Source of the DNA: Ignavibacteriaceae bacterium
GTDB taxonomy: Bacteria > Bacteroidota > Ignavibacteria > Ignavibacteriales > Ignavibacteriaceae
Assembly (NCBI GenBank): GCA_008933765.1
Contig: WBUK01000013.1
Coordinates: 1-64,000, forward strand
Direction: 5' to 3'
DNA length: 64,000 bases
Shown here: positions 1 to 8,735 of the stretch, piece after piece
Position numbering within the stretch: the stretch's first letter is position 1
Layout of the letters: every line of letters begins with the position of its first letter
Notes under the pieces: generated by a model
The model's input: the letters and a program-made list of their open reading frames with translations, nothing else
Databases searched by the model: none
What the model was told of the DNA's origin: nothing
Position numbers and translations under genes: made by a program

Positions 1-1
1 A

Positions 2-119
2 TTTCTTGCTGTTCAAAAAACTCCCACCCCTGCTGAACAATTTCTTGCTGTTCAAAAAACTCCCACCCCTGCTGAACAATTTTTTGCTGTTCACAAAAAC
101 TCCCACCCCTGATTAGCAA
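2..119. repeat. 39-bp tandem repeat, three units
   Basis: Three head-to-tail units start near 2, 41 and 80, each with the core TTGCTGTTCA and ACTCCCACCCC. The first two are nearly identical and the third has diverged. The TGCTGTTC and TGCTGAAC parts inside a unit are partly complementary, so each unit could form a small hairpin. The array lies upstream of prs and its left end may continue beyond the window. No gene is visible from 1 to 344. Confidence 0.9.
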
Positions 120-279
120 CCTCTTACTGCACCAAAAACCGGTTAAATTAAAATTTCGTCTTACACTGTAAAATAAAAAACTTACAGGTAAGCAAAATAA
201 CCATTCCGGCAAAATATAAACAACAAATTTTATCAGTTTTCGCTCTGAAGTTCGCCCGATAAACACGGTAAATATTTTA

Positions 280-311
280 TTTGATTTACTTTGCGAAATT
301 CATTATATTTG
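280..311 (+). promoter_or_regulatory. Bacteroidota-type promoter upstream of prs
   Basis: TTTG at 280-283 is followed by 20 bases and then TATATTTG at 304-311. This fits the -33 TTTG / -7 TAnnTTTG consensus described for the primary sigma factor of Bacteroidota. Transcription would start near 318, leaving a leader of about 27 nt before the prs start. No sigma-70 E. coli-type pair fits better here. Confidence 0.6.
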
Positions 312-344
312 TAGGCTATATTTCTTTACATTTTTGGACCGGTG

Positions 345-1316
345 ATGGATTCCGAAATAAAAGTTTTTTCCGGCAGATCAAACAGACCTCTGGCTGAGAA
401 AATTGTTAACTACATGAGCCGAAGGTTAGATGTAGAAAGAAAATTAGGGGCACTGGAAATTAAAAAATTCAGTGACGGCGAAATTTGGGTTAAATATGGC
501 GAAAATGTAAGAGGGAGCGACCTCTACATCGTCCAGTCAACTAACCCACCTGCCGAAAATCTGATGGAATTGCTCATCATGCTTGATGCTGCAAAAAGAG
601 CTTCCGCTAAGCGGATCACGGCTATTATCCCTTATTTTGGGTATGCCCGGCAAGACAGAAAAGATCAACCGCGCGTTGCCATCACAAGCAAACTTGTGGC
701 TAACCTGATCACTTCTGCAGGTGCTGACCGTGTGATCACAATGGACCTGCACACCCCGCAGATTCAAGGGTTCTTCGATATCCCTTTCGATCACCTTTAC
801 GGTTCTATCGTTTTTTACAATGAACTCAGGCACCTCTCTAACAACCTTGCTGTGGTTTCACCCGATGTGGGTGGCATTAAAATGGCGCGGGCTTACGCTA
901 CTCGCCTGAATGCGAACCTTGTCGTCAGCGATAAACGCCGCCCGACGCAAAATGTTGCCGAAATTGCGCATATTATTGGTGATGTTGAAGGCAAAGATGT
1001 GCTGCTGGTTGATGACCTGATTGATACCGCCGGAACTTTCAGAACTACCATTGAAGCTCTCAGAAAAAGAGGCGCTAAAAAAATATATGCATCGGTTACC
1101 CACCCCGTCCTTTCAGGACCGGCGTGTGAACGAATTGCTGCTACTGATATTGAAAAACTCTTCGTCCTGGATACTATACCGATTGGCGAAGAAAAATTGA
1201 AAATTTTAGGAAATAAAATTCAGGTACTTAGCGCTTCCGCAATCTTTGCGGAGGCTATATTAAGAATCAACAAACACGAGTCGATCAGCTCTCTCTTTGA
1301 TAAAGATAAAAGCTGA
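345..1316 (+). CDS. prs: ribose-phosphate pyrophosphokinase
   Basis: The enzyme makes PRPP from ribose 5-phosphate and ATP in the cytoplasm and feeds purine, pyrimidine, histidine, tryptophan and NAD synthesis. At 323 residues it has the usual class I length. The flexible catalytic loop YARQDRK, the cation-binding stretch DLHTPQIQGFFDIP and the PRPP-binding motif VDDLIDTAGT are all present and intact. A GTG at 342 directly precedes the ATG at 345; I take the ATG because the family begins at about this point. It is the first gene of a likely prs-rplY-pth-hppA operon, 29 bases before rplY. The same prs-rplY-pth order occurs in many bacteria. Confidence 0.97.
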   Translation: MDSEIKVFSGRSNRPLAEKIVNYMSRRLDVERKLGALEIKKFSDGEIWVKYGENVRGSDLYIVQSTNPPAENLMELLIMLDAAKRASAKRITAIIPYFGYARQDRKDQPRVAITSKLVANLITSAGADRVITMDLHTPQIQGFFDIPFDHLYGSIVFYNELRHLSNNLAVVSPDVGGIKMARAYATRLNANLVVSDKRRPTQNVAEIAHIIGDVEGKDVLLVDDLIDTAGTFRTTIEALRKRGAKKIYASVTHPVLSGPACERIAATDIEKLFVLDTIPIGEEKLKILGNKIQVLSASAIFAEAILRINKHESISSLFDKDKS

Positions 1317-1345
1317 CAAAGTAACTCAACGGAGAAAAGAATCAA

Positions 1346-1984
1346 ATGGAAACAAAACTTGTTAAAGTGTCCCCCAGGACTCTTTTTGGCAAATCAGGAA
1401 GGAATCAGTTAAAGAGCCAAGCTAAAGTACCCGGCATCTTCTACGCTAATAAGACTGAACCGGTTGCGATCGAAGCTTCCGAAAATTCGATCAACCAGCT
1501 CTACTTCACTTCTAACAGTTATCTGATAAACCTCGAGATTAACGGCGGGGAAACCCACCAGTGCATCCTCAAGGATGTGCAGGTTGACCCCGTTACCGAC
1601 AAAATTATCCACTTCGATATGTACGGCATCACAAAAGGTGAAAAAATCACCATCGATGTACCTGTCAGATATGAGGGTAATTCAATCGGCGTTATTCAGG
1701 GTGGGCAACTTCAGATAAATCTGCATAAACTTACTATCCAGTGCTTCCCGCAGGATCTGCCAAACGAGCTGATTGTGGATATCACTCCGCTGAAACTTGG
1801 GCAAAACTTCCATGTGGAAAAACTTCAGTATGAAAATATAACTATTCTTCACGCTCCTGAAACAGTGCTTTGCTATATCAACATACCGCGCGGGGTTGAG
1901 TCTCCTGTCCCGGGCGAAGAGGGTGCTGAAGAAGCTAAAGAACCTGAAGTTATTGCTAAAGGCAAAGATAAAGACGAAGAATAA
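1346..1984 (+). CDS. rplY: 50S ribosomal protein bL25 (TL5/CTC type)
   Basis: This is the large-subunit protein that binds 5S rRNA. At 212 residues it is the long form: the N-terminal 5S-binding domain (about residues 1-95, with VPGIFYANKTEPVAI and HFDMYGI) is followed by a C-terminal beta domain (about 95-185, with PVRYEGNSIGV) and an acidic and lysine-rich tail. A GGAG ribosome site lies just before the ATG. The stop codon is two bases before the TTG start of pth, so the two are probably translationally coupled. Confidence 0.96.
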   Translation: METKLVKVSPRTLFGKSGRNQLKSQAKVPGIFYANKTEPVAIEASENSINQLYFTSNSYLINLEINGGETHQCILKDVQVDPVTDKIIHFDMYGITKGEKITIDVPVRYEGNSIGVIQGGQLQINLHKLTIQCFPQDLPNELIVDITPLKLGQNFHVEKLQYENITILHAPETVLCYINIPRGVESPVPGEEGAEEAKEPEVIAKGKDKDEE

Positions 1985-1986
1985 TC

Positions 1987-2658
1987 TTGAAGATTATCGT
2001 CGGGCTGGGGAACCCGGGGAAGAAATACCTGAATACGAGGCACAATGCGGGGTTTTTATTTTTAGACCACTTCGCTGTGCTAAACTCGTTGTCGTTCGTT
2101 CCTTCTAAGCACCGGTATTACAAAGCCGAAGGCGCCCTCGCCGGGAACCCTTTCGTGCTCGTTAAACCTACTACTTTCGTTAACCTTTCAGGCGATGCCG
2201 TTATTGATGTTATCGACGAGTATTCGGTTGAGGTTGAGGATATTCTCGTTGTTCACGACGAGATTAACATCCCGTCAGGTACCTATAAGGTGAAAAAAAG
2301 CGGCAGCGACGGCGGGCACAACGGTATTTATTCGATCATTTACTCGATCGAAAACGATTCTTTCCCCAGAATCAGAATTGGTATAGGAAACGATTTCCCT
2401 CAGGGTGGGATGGCAGAGTTTGTTCTCTCGCCTTTTTCAGCCGACGAATCTGAAAAACTTAATAAAGTTTTTGAAACTTGTATCGAATTAACTAAAGAAT
2501 TTATCGTTTCGGGCGTTAAAGGGCTGCTCGACACGAACAGTAAATTATCTAAACGCGTCGAAAACAATCCGCCCGAATCCGGGCAGGAATCACTCGACAC
2601 GAACAGTAAATTGTCTAAACAGGATCAAACACAAAAAACAATTAATCCGGGAGATTAA
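1987..2658 (+). CDS. pth: peptidyl-tRNA hydrolase with repeated C-terminal tail
   Basis: It releases tRNA from peptidyl-tRNAs that dropped off the ribosome. Asn9 in GLGNP, His19 in TRHNAGF, the VHDEINIPSG segment and GGHNG supply the expected catalytic and substrate contacts. The start is TTG at 1987, two bases after rplY, because the protein sequence opens exactly with the family's conserved KIIVGLGNPG. At 223 residues it is about 30 longer than usual; the excess is a hydrophilic tail containing the element LDTNSKLSK twice, encoded by a 66-bp tandem duplication (2527 and 2593). The tail is unlikely to take part in catalysis. Confidence 0.95.
   Translation: MKIIVGLGNPGKKYLNTRHNAGFLFLDHFAVLNSLSFVPSKHRYYKAEGALAGNPFVLVKPTTFVNLSGDAVIDVIDEYSVEVEDILVVHDEINIPSGTYKVKKSGSDGGHNGIYSIIYSIENDSFPRIRIGIGNDFPQGGMAEFVLSPFSADESEKLNKVFETCIELTKEFIVSGVKGLLDTNSKLSKRVENNPPESGQESLDTNSKLSKQDQTQKTINPGD
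2527..2620 (+). repeat. 66-bp in-frame duplication in the pth tail
   Basis: The stretch beginning CTCGACACGAACAGTAAATT occurs at 2527 and again at 2593, with one mismatch over 28 bases. Both copies are read in the same frame and add the LDTNSKLSK element twice to the C-terminus of Pth. Confidence 0.9.
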
Positions 2659-4881
2659 ATGGAACAATATATCATCTACATTATCCCACTGTTTGGTATT
2701 CTTAGCCTTCTTTTTACCTATATAAAGGCTAAATGGGTTGCTAAACAGGATGTCGGTAGTGATAAAATGGCACGCATTTCGGGGTACATTGCCGAAGGTG
2801 CTATGGCTTTCCTTAAAGCAGAATACAAAATTCTCATCATTTTTGTAGCTATTGTTGCAATTCTTCTTGCTGTTACTGCAAACATGAAGGAAGATTCACA
2901 CCCGTTAGTGGCTGTTTCTTTCATACTTGGTGCTTTTGCTTCTGCACTTGCCGGCTTCATCGGCATGAAAGCCGCCACAAAAGCTAATGTTCGTACAACA
3001 AATGCCGCTAAAAAAAGCCTTGGTGCTGCCCTTAATATCGCCTTCACCGGCGGAAGTATCATGGGGCTTGGTGTTGTGGGGCTTGGCGTTCTGGGGCTTG
3101 GTTTGTTGCTCGCAATTTATGCGGGGATGTGGCTTACACCTGAAATTTCACAGAATATTAACCCTGAATCGTTGCACATTGCAACAAGCAAAGTTATCAC
3201 AGTAATCACCGGGTTTTCTTTTGGCGCTTCATCTATTGCTTTATTTGCAAGAGTTGGCGGCGGAATTTACACAAAAGCCGCTGATGTGGGCGCTGACCTC
3301 GTCGGTAAAGTTGAAGCCGGTATCCCCGAGGATCATCCTCTGAACCCCGCAACCATCGCTGATAATGTGGGTGATAATGTGGGTGATGTTGCAGGTATGG
3401 GCGCCGACCTTTTCGAAAGCTATGTGGGCGCTATCGTTGGTACCATGGTGCTTGGTGCGGCTTTTATTCCTGTTCACGGGTTTATCGAGCATTTCAACGG
3501 GCTTGGCGCCGTGCTTCTGCCACTGGCTATAGCTGCGCTTGGCATTGTAATGTCAATCCTGGGTACTTATTTTGTTAAAGTTAAAGAGGGTGGTAACCCT
3601 CAGACAGCACTGAACACAGGCGAGTTCCTCTCTTCAATTCTTACAATTATTGGGTTGTGGTTCCTCGTTAATTATATGTTGCCTTCATCGTGGACATACA
3701 ACGATCCGTTGTACGGAACCACAATGACCTACACCCCGCTGGGTGTTTTCATCGCAACTGTTATCGGTCTCGTTTCGGGGCTGTTAATCGGTTTTATCAC
3801 CGAGTATTACACAGGTACCGGTAAAGGACCTGTTAAGAATATTGTTCATCAGTCAATGACGGGAACAGCAACAAACATTATTGCCGGGCTAAGCACCGGT
3901 ATGATGTCAACCGCTCTGCCTGTAATTATCATTGCTTTCTCGATCGTTATATCTTTCGAGTTCGCCGGTTTATACGGAATAGCAATCTCTGCCGTTGGTA
4001 TGCTTTCCAACCTCGGTATCCAGTTAGCAGTTGATGCTTACGGACCGATTTCTGACAACGCCGGCGGTATCGCCGAAATGGCTGAACTTCCCAAAGAAGT
4101 AAGAGAAAGAACCGATAAATTAGACGCAGTAGGTAACACCACAGCAGCAATCGGAAAAGGTTTTGCAATCGGTTCGGCTGCACTTACGGCTCTTGCACTT
4201 TTTGGTGCTTTTATGACGGCAGCAGACCTTAAAACAATCGACCTTTCAAAGGCTAAGGTTATTGCCGGGCTTTTCTTAGGGGCGGCAGTTCCTTTCCTCT
4301 TTTCCGCTATGGCTATGATGGCTGTGGGGAAAGCTGCTATGTCGATGATTGAAGAAGTAAGAAGACAGTTCGCTTCGATTCCGCAATTGAAAGCTGCGCT
4401 TTCGGTAATGAGAAAGAACGAAGGAAAAGAAAAAGCAGACTGGAGCAGCGAAGATCAGCAGATTTTTGATGCGGCTGAAGGCAAAGCAGAGTATGGCAAA
4501 TGCGTTGAAATTTCAACTACTTCAGCACTTCAGCAAATGGTTCTTCCCAGTTTGCTGGCGGTTGTAGTGCCGGTTCTGATTGGCTTCCTGGGCGGATTGG
4601 AAATGCTCGGCGGGCTGCTCGGTGGCGTTACCGTCTCCGGTGTTCTCATGGCTATCTTTCAGGCTAACTCCGGTGGCGCCTGGGATAACGCTAAAAAAAT
4701 GTTTGAAGAAGGTGTTGAGTATAACGGTCAGATGTATTACAAAGGCTCCGACCCGCACAAAGCCGCCGTTGTCGGCGATACTGTGGGCGATCCGTTCAAA
4801 GATACCTCGGGTCCTTCGCTCAACATTTTGATTAAACTGATGTCGGTCGTATCACTTGTGATTGCGCCGTTAGTTAAATAA
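2659..4881 (+). CDS. hppA: membrane-bound pyrophosphatase, K+-dependent type
   Basis: This integral membrane protein couples pyrophosphate hydrolysis to export of H+ or Na+. Its 740 residues contain about 15-16 hydrophobic helices and the hallmark loops [39 protein letters not shown] and, near the end, [16 protein letters not shown]. The segment [16 protein letters not shown] carries Ala at about residue 495 where K+-independent enzymes have Lys, which predicts K+ dependence. Whether it pumps H+, Na+ or both cannot be read safely by eye. A GGGAG ribosome site precedes the ATG, and the gene follows pth directly, so it is probably the last gene of the prs operon. Confidence 0.96.
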   Translation: MEQYIIYIIPLFGILSLLFTYIKAKWVAKQDVGSDKMARISGYIAEGAMAFLKAEYKILIIFVAIVAILLAVTANMKEDSHPLVAVSFILGAFASALAGFIGMKAATKANVRTTNAAKKSLGAALNIAFTGGSIMGLGVVGLGVLGLGLLLAIYAGMWLTPEISQNINPESLHIATSKVITVITGFSFGASSIALFARVGGGIYTKAADVGADLVGKVEAGIPEDHPLNPATIADNVGDNVGDVAGMGADLFESYVGAIVGTMVLGAAFIPVHGFIEHFNGLGAVLLPLAIAALGIVMSILGTYFVKVKEGGNPQTALNTGEFLSSILTIIGLWFLVNYMLPSSWTYNDPLYGTTMTYTPLGVFIATVIGLVSGLLIGFITEYYTGTGKGPVKNIVHQSMTGTATNIIAGLSTGMMSTALPVIIIAFSIVISFEFAGLYGIAISAVGMLSNLGIQLAVDAYGPISDNAGGIAEMAELPKEVRERTDKLDAVGNTTAAIGKGFAIGSAALTALALFGAFMTAADLKTIDLSKAKVIAGLFLGAAVPFLFSAMAMMAVGKAAMSMIEEVRRQFASIPQLKAALSVMRKNEGKEKADWSSEDQQIFDAAEGKAEYGKCVEISTTSALQQMVLPSLLAVVVPVLIGFLGGLEMLGGLLGGVTVSGVLMAIFQANSGGAWDNAKKMFEEGVEYNGQMYYKGSDPHKAAVVGDTVGDPFKDTSGPSLNILIKLMSVVSLVIAPLVK

Positions 4882-4913
4882 GTTTTAAATATAACTGTTA
4901 ATTTATTAACCCT

Positions 4914-4936
4914 ACCCGGCTGAAACGACGCCGGGT
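4914..4936 (+). promoter_or_regulatory. hairpin in the rpsF leader
   Basis: ACCCGGC (4914-4920) and GCCGGGT (4930-4936) form a 7-bp stem with a 9-nt loop, about 22 bases before the rpsF start. There is no T-run, so it is not a normal terminator. Leaders of rpsF operons in several phyla carry an S6:S18-binding RNA used for feedback control; this hairpin is in the right place, but I cannot confirm the conserved bulge. Confidence 0.35.
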
Positions 4937-4957
4937 CCTTGTCCATAGGGAGGATTC

Positions 4958-5686
4958 TTGAGAAGAAATCACTATGAAACTGCCGTAATTATTAATGCGG
5001 CATTGGATGACGAACAGATCGAAGCCGAAGTGGTGAAGATCTCCGGTATCATCACCGACGGCGGTGGTGTTATCTCGGAAACAGAGAAATGGGGCAGGAA
5101 ACGCCTCGCCTACACAATAAACAAAAACAGGCTTGGGTACTATGCTATCTTCAGATACGAAGCACCCGTCGGTTTAATCGCCGAGTTCGAAAGGCTGTTG
5201 AAAATCAACGAAGCGGTTGTAAGGTTCCTTACTATCAGGCTTGAAAAAGAAGCTCTTGAATACTTCGCTAACAGAAAGTATGAATTAGAAAACAGCGAAG
5301 CTGAAACAACCGAATTTGACGGCGAAGCCAAAGAAGAATCGGATAATGTGGAAGCAGCCGGTCAGGCTGATGAAGCACCTGTTGCAACCCCGGAACCTGA
5401 AGCAAAAACTGAAGAGAAAACCGAAACAGCCCCTGAAGAGCCTAAAGCTGAAGCTGCTGATGAGGCACCCGCTGCAACCCCGGAACCTGAAGCAAAAGCT
5501 GAAGAGAAAACCGAAACAGCCCCTGAAGAGCCTAAAGCTGAAGCTGCTGATGAGGCACCCGCTGCAGCAACAGAAACCGAAGCAACGGCTGGAGAAACCG
5601 AAAAGCCTGCTGAAACAGCTGCTGAGGAGCCTGAAACCGGCTCTGAGGATGTAAAAACTGAATCAGACAGCGAGCCCGGGAATTAA
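4958..5686 (+). CDS. rpsF: 30S ribosomal protein bS6 with long acidic repeat tail
   Basis: Residues 1 to about 95 form the ordinary S6 fold ([15 protein letters not shown] at the start, [22 protein letters not shown] in the middle, LTIRL at the end), which binds the 16S central domain with S18. The start is TTG at 4958 behind the strong AGGGAGGA site. The protein runs to 242 residues, more than twice the usual length, because of an Ala/Glu/Pro/Lys-rich tail holding a 30-residue element twice (90-bp DNA repeat). The tail is acidic and probably disordered. The gene heads rpsF-ssb-rpsR-rplI, a conserved order. Confidence 0.95.
   Translation: MRRNHYETAVIINAALDDEQIEAEVVKISGIITDGGGVISETEKWGRKRLAYTINKNRLGYYAIFRYEAPVGLIAEFERLLKINEAVVRFLTIRLEKEALEYFANRKYELENSEAETTEFDGEAKEESDNVEAAGQADEAPVATPEPEAKTEEKTETAPEEPKAEAADEAPAATPEPEAKAEEKTETAPEEPKAEAADEAPAAATETEATAGETEKPAETAAEEPETGSEDVKTESDSEPGN
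5371..5570 (+). repeat. 90-bp tandem repeat coding the S6 tail
   Basis: The sequence around CAACCCCGGAACCTGAAGCA recurs with a 90-bp period (5384 and 5474). Two nearly identical units plus a partial third encode the acidic [20 protein letters not shown] element of the S6 extension. The period is a multiple of three, so the frame is kept. Confidence 0.92.
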
Positions 5687-5719
5687 TCGGATAGATGTTC
5701 GAGAGAGGAGAGATCAAAA

Positions 5720-6193
5720 ATGGCTGAACTGAGAATGCCCGAAATCAATTATGTGGTTATCGCCGGCAATCTTACTAAAGACCCGGTTTACAGACATACT
5801 ACTAACGGAACCCCCGTGGTCAATTTTACCATTGCTTCAAACAGAAAGTTCAAAGACTCCGGCAATCAATGGCAGGAGGATGTGTGCTTTGTCGGAATTG
5901 TTGCATGGAATAAACTCGCGGAGAGTTGCAAAGAGCGTGTCAGAAAAGGTTCTGCCGTATTGGTCGATGGCGAACTGCAAAGCCGCTCCTGGAGAGCCGA
6001 AGACGGTAGCTCGCGCAGCATCGTCGAAATTAAAGCCCGGCGCATCCAATTTCTTAATAAACGATTTAAAGCCACCGGCGAAGAGTTATACGAAGAACCA
6101 ATATCGGACTATGACGACGACTCCGCCGGCTACACTTCCGATTCTTTCGATAAATTTCTTACTGACGAAGAATCTAAACTTATTAACGAGTAA
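5720..6193 (+). CDS. ssb: single-stranded DNA-binding protein
   Basis: The protein coats single-stranded DNA in replication and repair. Residues about 8-115 form the OB fold ([41 protein letters not shown]). The C-terminal part is short and acidic ([18 protein letters not shown]). The usual C-terminal tip ending DDxPF is not seen; it ends LINE, so recruitment of partners may differ or another SSB may exist elsewhere. It sits between rpsF and rpsR, as in many bacteria, with a GAGGAGAG ribosome site. Confidence 0.93.
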   Translation: MAELRMPEINYVVIAGNLTKDPVYRHTTNGTPVVNFTIASNRKFKDSGNQWQEDVCFVGIVAWNKLAESCKERVRKGSAVLVDGELQSRSWRAEDGSSRSIVEIKARRIQFLNKRFKATGEELYEEPISDYDDDSAGYTSDSFDKFLTDEESKLINE

Positions 6194-6198
6194 CTATT

Positions 6199-6468
6199 AT
6201 GATGAATACTAATAACAACTTCAACCAAAACAGAAGTAAAATGCGCATGTTGAAACCCAATAAAGTGTGCAGATTCACACAAATGGGTATTAAATACATC
6301 GATTATAAAGACGCTAAACTGTTACAAAAGTTCATTACTGAACAAGGGAAGATTATTCCTAAAAGAATCACAGGAACAAGCGCTAAATATCACCGCCAGT
6401 TAACCACTGCTATCAAAAGAGCAAGGCACATGGCTATTTTGCCGTATGTAGCTGATGCAGTTAAATAA
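6199..6468 (+). CDS. rpsR: 30S ribosomal protein bS18
   Basis: This small-subunit protein pairs with S6 in the platform of the 30S subunit. At 89 residues it has the usual length, with the family core [25 protein letters not shown]-like [14 protein letters not shown] and [11 protein letters not shown]. It begins five bases after ssb. A second ATG follows at 6202, and either could be used. Confidence 0.97.
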   Translation: MMNTNNNFNQNRSKMRMLKPNKVCRFTQMGIKYIDYKDAKLLQKFITEQGKIIPKRITGTSAKYHRQLTTAIKRARHMAILPYVADAVK

Positions 6469-6486
6469 TCAGAAGGAAACTGACTA

Positions 6487-6939
6487 ATGAAAGTAATTTT
6501 AAGACAAAACATCGATGCCCTCGGTCAGGTTGGCGATATTATCGAAGTGAACGAGGGTTACGCTCTGAACTACCTGATTCCTAAAAAATACGCTTATGCT
6601 GCGTTGAAAGGGAACCTTAGAGCAATTGAAGATGAGAAAAAACTGCTGCTGAAAAGAAGAGAAAAAGAAGTGGCTGCCGCTAACGAACTTGCTTCGAATA
6701 TCGAAAATGTCAAGATCGAAATTATGGTTCAGGCAGGCGAAGAAGATAAACTTTTTGGCTCCGTTACATCACAAATGATCGCCGATAAACTGAAAGAAAA
6801 AGGTTTTGAACTCGATAAAAGATCCATCGAGCTTCACGAACCGATTAAAGCACTCGGCATCTTTGATGTGCCCGTTAAGTTGCATTCTGCAGTAACTGCA
6901 AAAATCAAAGTTTTTGTAGTTAAAGAACAGAACGACTGA
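6487..6939 (+). CDS. rplI: 50S ribosomal protein bL9
   Basis: This large-subunit protein has an N-terminal globular domain, a long connecting helix and a C-terminal domain. The N-terminal signature KVILRQNIDALGQVGDIIEVNEGYALNYLIP is exact for the family, and the C-terminal part contains KLFGSVTSQMIADKL. At 150 residues it is full length. It is the last gene of the rpsF operon, followed by the hairpin at 7059-7106. Confidence 0.97.
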   Translation: MKVILRQNIDALGQVGDIIEVNEGYALNYLIPKKYAYAALKGNLRAIEDEKKLLLKRREKEVAAANELASNIENVKIEIMVQAGEEDKLFGSVTSQMIADKLKEKGFELDKRSIELHEPIKALGIFDVPVKLHSAVTAKIKVFVVKEQND

Positions 6940-7058
6940 TAATTTTTCCCTTAATTGGCAAGAATCTACAGATTGTATTCTAATCTGAAATCTAAAACCG
7001 GGTGATTTACTTAGGTTTAGTGTGTAGTTTACAATAGTTGATTATTCCCCTTTGTTTT

Positions 7059-7106
7059 GGGCAGTCTGAAGTGTTTCACACACTAACAGCTGCCCTTTTT
7101 TATTCC
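7059..7106 (+). terminator. terminator after rplI
   Basis: GGGCAG and CTGCCC bound a stem with an inner GTGT/ACAC pairing, followed by TTTTTT. It lies 120 bases after rplI and would end the rpsF-ssb-rpsR-rplI transcript. Confidence 0.7.
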
Positions 7107-7112
7107 CCCTCC

Positions 7113-7274
7113 ACTTCCCGCCGGTGTAAAAGTTAAGCTCCATCGGGGCGATCCTGCAAAAGCAACGGAAGTATCTGCTTACTTCCCGCCGGTGTATAGG
7201 TTAAGCTCCATCGGGGCGATCCTGCAAAAGCAACGGAAGTATCTGCTCACTTCCCGCCGATGTATAGGTTAAGC
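7113..7274. repeat. 68-bp repeat of the 3' end of the next gene
   Basis: ACTTCCCGCCGGTGTA-type units start at 7113, 7181 and 7249. The third lies in the coding end of the - strand lipoprotein gene and encodes its last residues (LNLYIGGK and stop). The first two lie downstream of the stop and are near-identical to each other over 68 bp, with readings such as LNLYTGGK. The gene end has therefore been copied twice beyond its own stop. This accounts for most of the gap between rplI and the lipoprotein gene. Confidence 0.9.
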
Positions 7275-8470
7275 CCGCCGGCACCAATCCATTTATTGTT
7301 GTTGCGGTCAATTGCGATGGACAGAGCTGAATTATCTTTAATCCCCGAGTTGGCGGTGTTATACTTCTTCCATTTTCCGCCGTTTAAGTATAAAACCCCT
7401 GCATCAGCGGTTGAAACCCATACTTTATCGTCAGGCGCAATCGCTATTCCGGTAACTAACGAACCTGTAAAACCTGAGTTAAACGGGGTGTAGTTTGTAA
7501 AATATTTCCTGTTGAACATCGAAACTCCAACTGCGCCGGTGGTTCCTGTGTAGCCGACCCAGAAATTATTTTGCCGGTCGGTTACAATTCTTTTCACATT
7601 AATTCCCGGTATATTCGAATTTACCGAGTTGAAAATAAACCATTCATTCTTAGCCGGCGCATACATTACCAAACCTTCACCATTTGTGCCGATATAAACA
7701 TTACCGTTGTTATCCGCTTTCACGGCATTCAGCCTGTTTGTTGGCAGCCCGCTGTTACCGGTGTTATAAACATGAAAACTCGTGCCGTCAAACTTCACTA
7801 AGCCCTGGCTGTAGGTTGCTATCCAGACATTTCCCAACTTATCAACATCTAAACCGTTTATGAAATTCTCCGGTAGATTGCTGTTGCTGATGTCATACGA
7901 AACCCAGGAGGAGCCGTCAAACCGTGAGAAACCTTCAGTTGTTGCAACCCAAATTCTCCCTTTGCTGTCGAACACAAAATCGTTTACATAATTATCCGGG
8001 ATACCTGAGTTTGAGCGATCGTAAGTAACCCAGTTCTCGCCGTTAAACTTTACCAGTCCTTTTCCGTTGGTCGCTAACCATTTATTATCCGAACCGTCAA
8101 TAAGTATCTTATTAATCGTGTTCATGGGAAGTGGTGAGTTCGAAGAGTTCCAGTTCTGCCACCAATCAGCGGGGTTCTCGCGCAAATCTAAAAGCATAGT
8201 ATCCTGCTGATCGCGGGCAACTACAGTGTAAAAAGTGGTGTCTATATACTTACTAAGTTTCAGGTCGATCTTATAAAATCCAGGTTCTAACCCATCCAGA
8301 ATTGTCGGCGTGAACTTGCCGGTCGGGCGGTTATTGAAAAATACTTCCGCCCCCGCAGGCTCGGAAACAACCGTAATGCTGCTGAATTTTAACCCGGGCA
8401 ACACAGGCGGCTCTTCTTCACAACCTGTCAGAAAAATAAATATAGCGGATAAAAGTAAAATTTTCTTCAA
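7247..8470 (-). CDS. lipoprotein with PEGA-like domain and beta-propeller repeats
   Basis: A 407-residue protein with a lipoprotein signal (LTGC, Cys17), so it is probably anchored in a membrane. Residues about 30-95 resemble a PEGA domain (VVSEPAGAEVFFNNRPTGKFTPT). The rest is a series of about 45-residue repeats with the pattern NGxxWVTYDxSNSGIPDN..VND..FDSKGRIWVATTEG, as in the Reg_prop propellers of two-component sensors. No kinase or other output domain follows, so it is probably a binding or scaffold protein; its ligand is unknown. The start is TTG at 8470. The last 25 bases are repeated downstream (see 7113-7274). Confidence 0.75.
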   Translation of the reverse strand: MKKILLLSAIFIFLTGCEEEPPVLPGLKFSSITVVSEPAGAEVFFNNRPTGKFTPTILDGLEPGFYKIDLKLSKYIDTTFYTVVARDQQDTMLLDLRENPADWWQNWNSSNSPLPMNTINKILIDGSDNKWLATNGKGLVKFNGENWVTYDRSNSGIPDNYVNDFVFDSKGRIWVATTEGFSRFDGSSWVSYDISNSNLPENFINGLDVDKLGNVWIATYSQGLVKFDGTSFHVYNTGNSGLPTNRLNAVKADNNGNVYIGTNGEGLVMYAPAKNEWFIFNSVNSNIPGINVKRIVTDRQNNFWVGYTGTTGAVGVSMFNRKYFTNYTPFNSGFTGSLVTGIAIAPDDKVWVSTADAGVLYLNGGKWKKYNTANSGIKDNSALSIAIDRNNNKWIGAGGLNLYIGGK

Positions 8471-8616
8471 CTGTTAATACCGGATTTGAATAAGGAAAAT
8501 TCAGATTCTCTGATTTGTTAAAATAATGTTTTTGAATAATTATCCCATAAACAATTTTTTGTTTTTTTTGGTTGTTGCTTCATATTCTGTTTGAAAACGG
8601 AAATTTTTTTCGTGAG

Positions 8617-8691
8617 ATTTAGACTGTCAGACTCCGCAGCTTGTTATTTTTTAACCTGATATATCTGACAGATTGTTTTATATGTCTAAAT
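8617..8691. repeat. nested inverted repeat, possible terminator or operator
   Basis: ATTTAGAC (8617-8624) pairs with GTCTAAAT (8684-8691), and directly inside it TGTCAG (8625-8630) pairs with CTGACA (8665-8670). The loop is AT-rich. The structure lies between the 3' end of the MscS gene and the 5' end of the lipoprotein gene, both on the - strand, so it could act as a terminator for the first or an operator for the second. Nothing else is visible in 8471-8735. Confidence 0.45.
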
Positions 8692-8735
8692 CAGCAATAC
8701 CCCACAGCTTGCAATATGTCCGGGCAAGTGTTTGT

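Noticed and set aside
5316..5654. Open frame with Lys/Leu/Pro repeats in another frame of rpsF
   Set aside because: It is a by-product of the 90-bp repeat coding the S6 tail.
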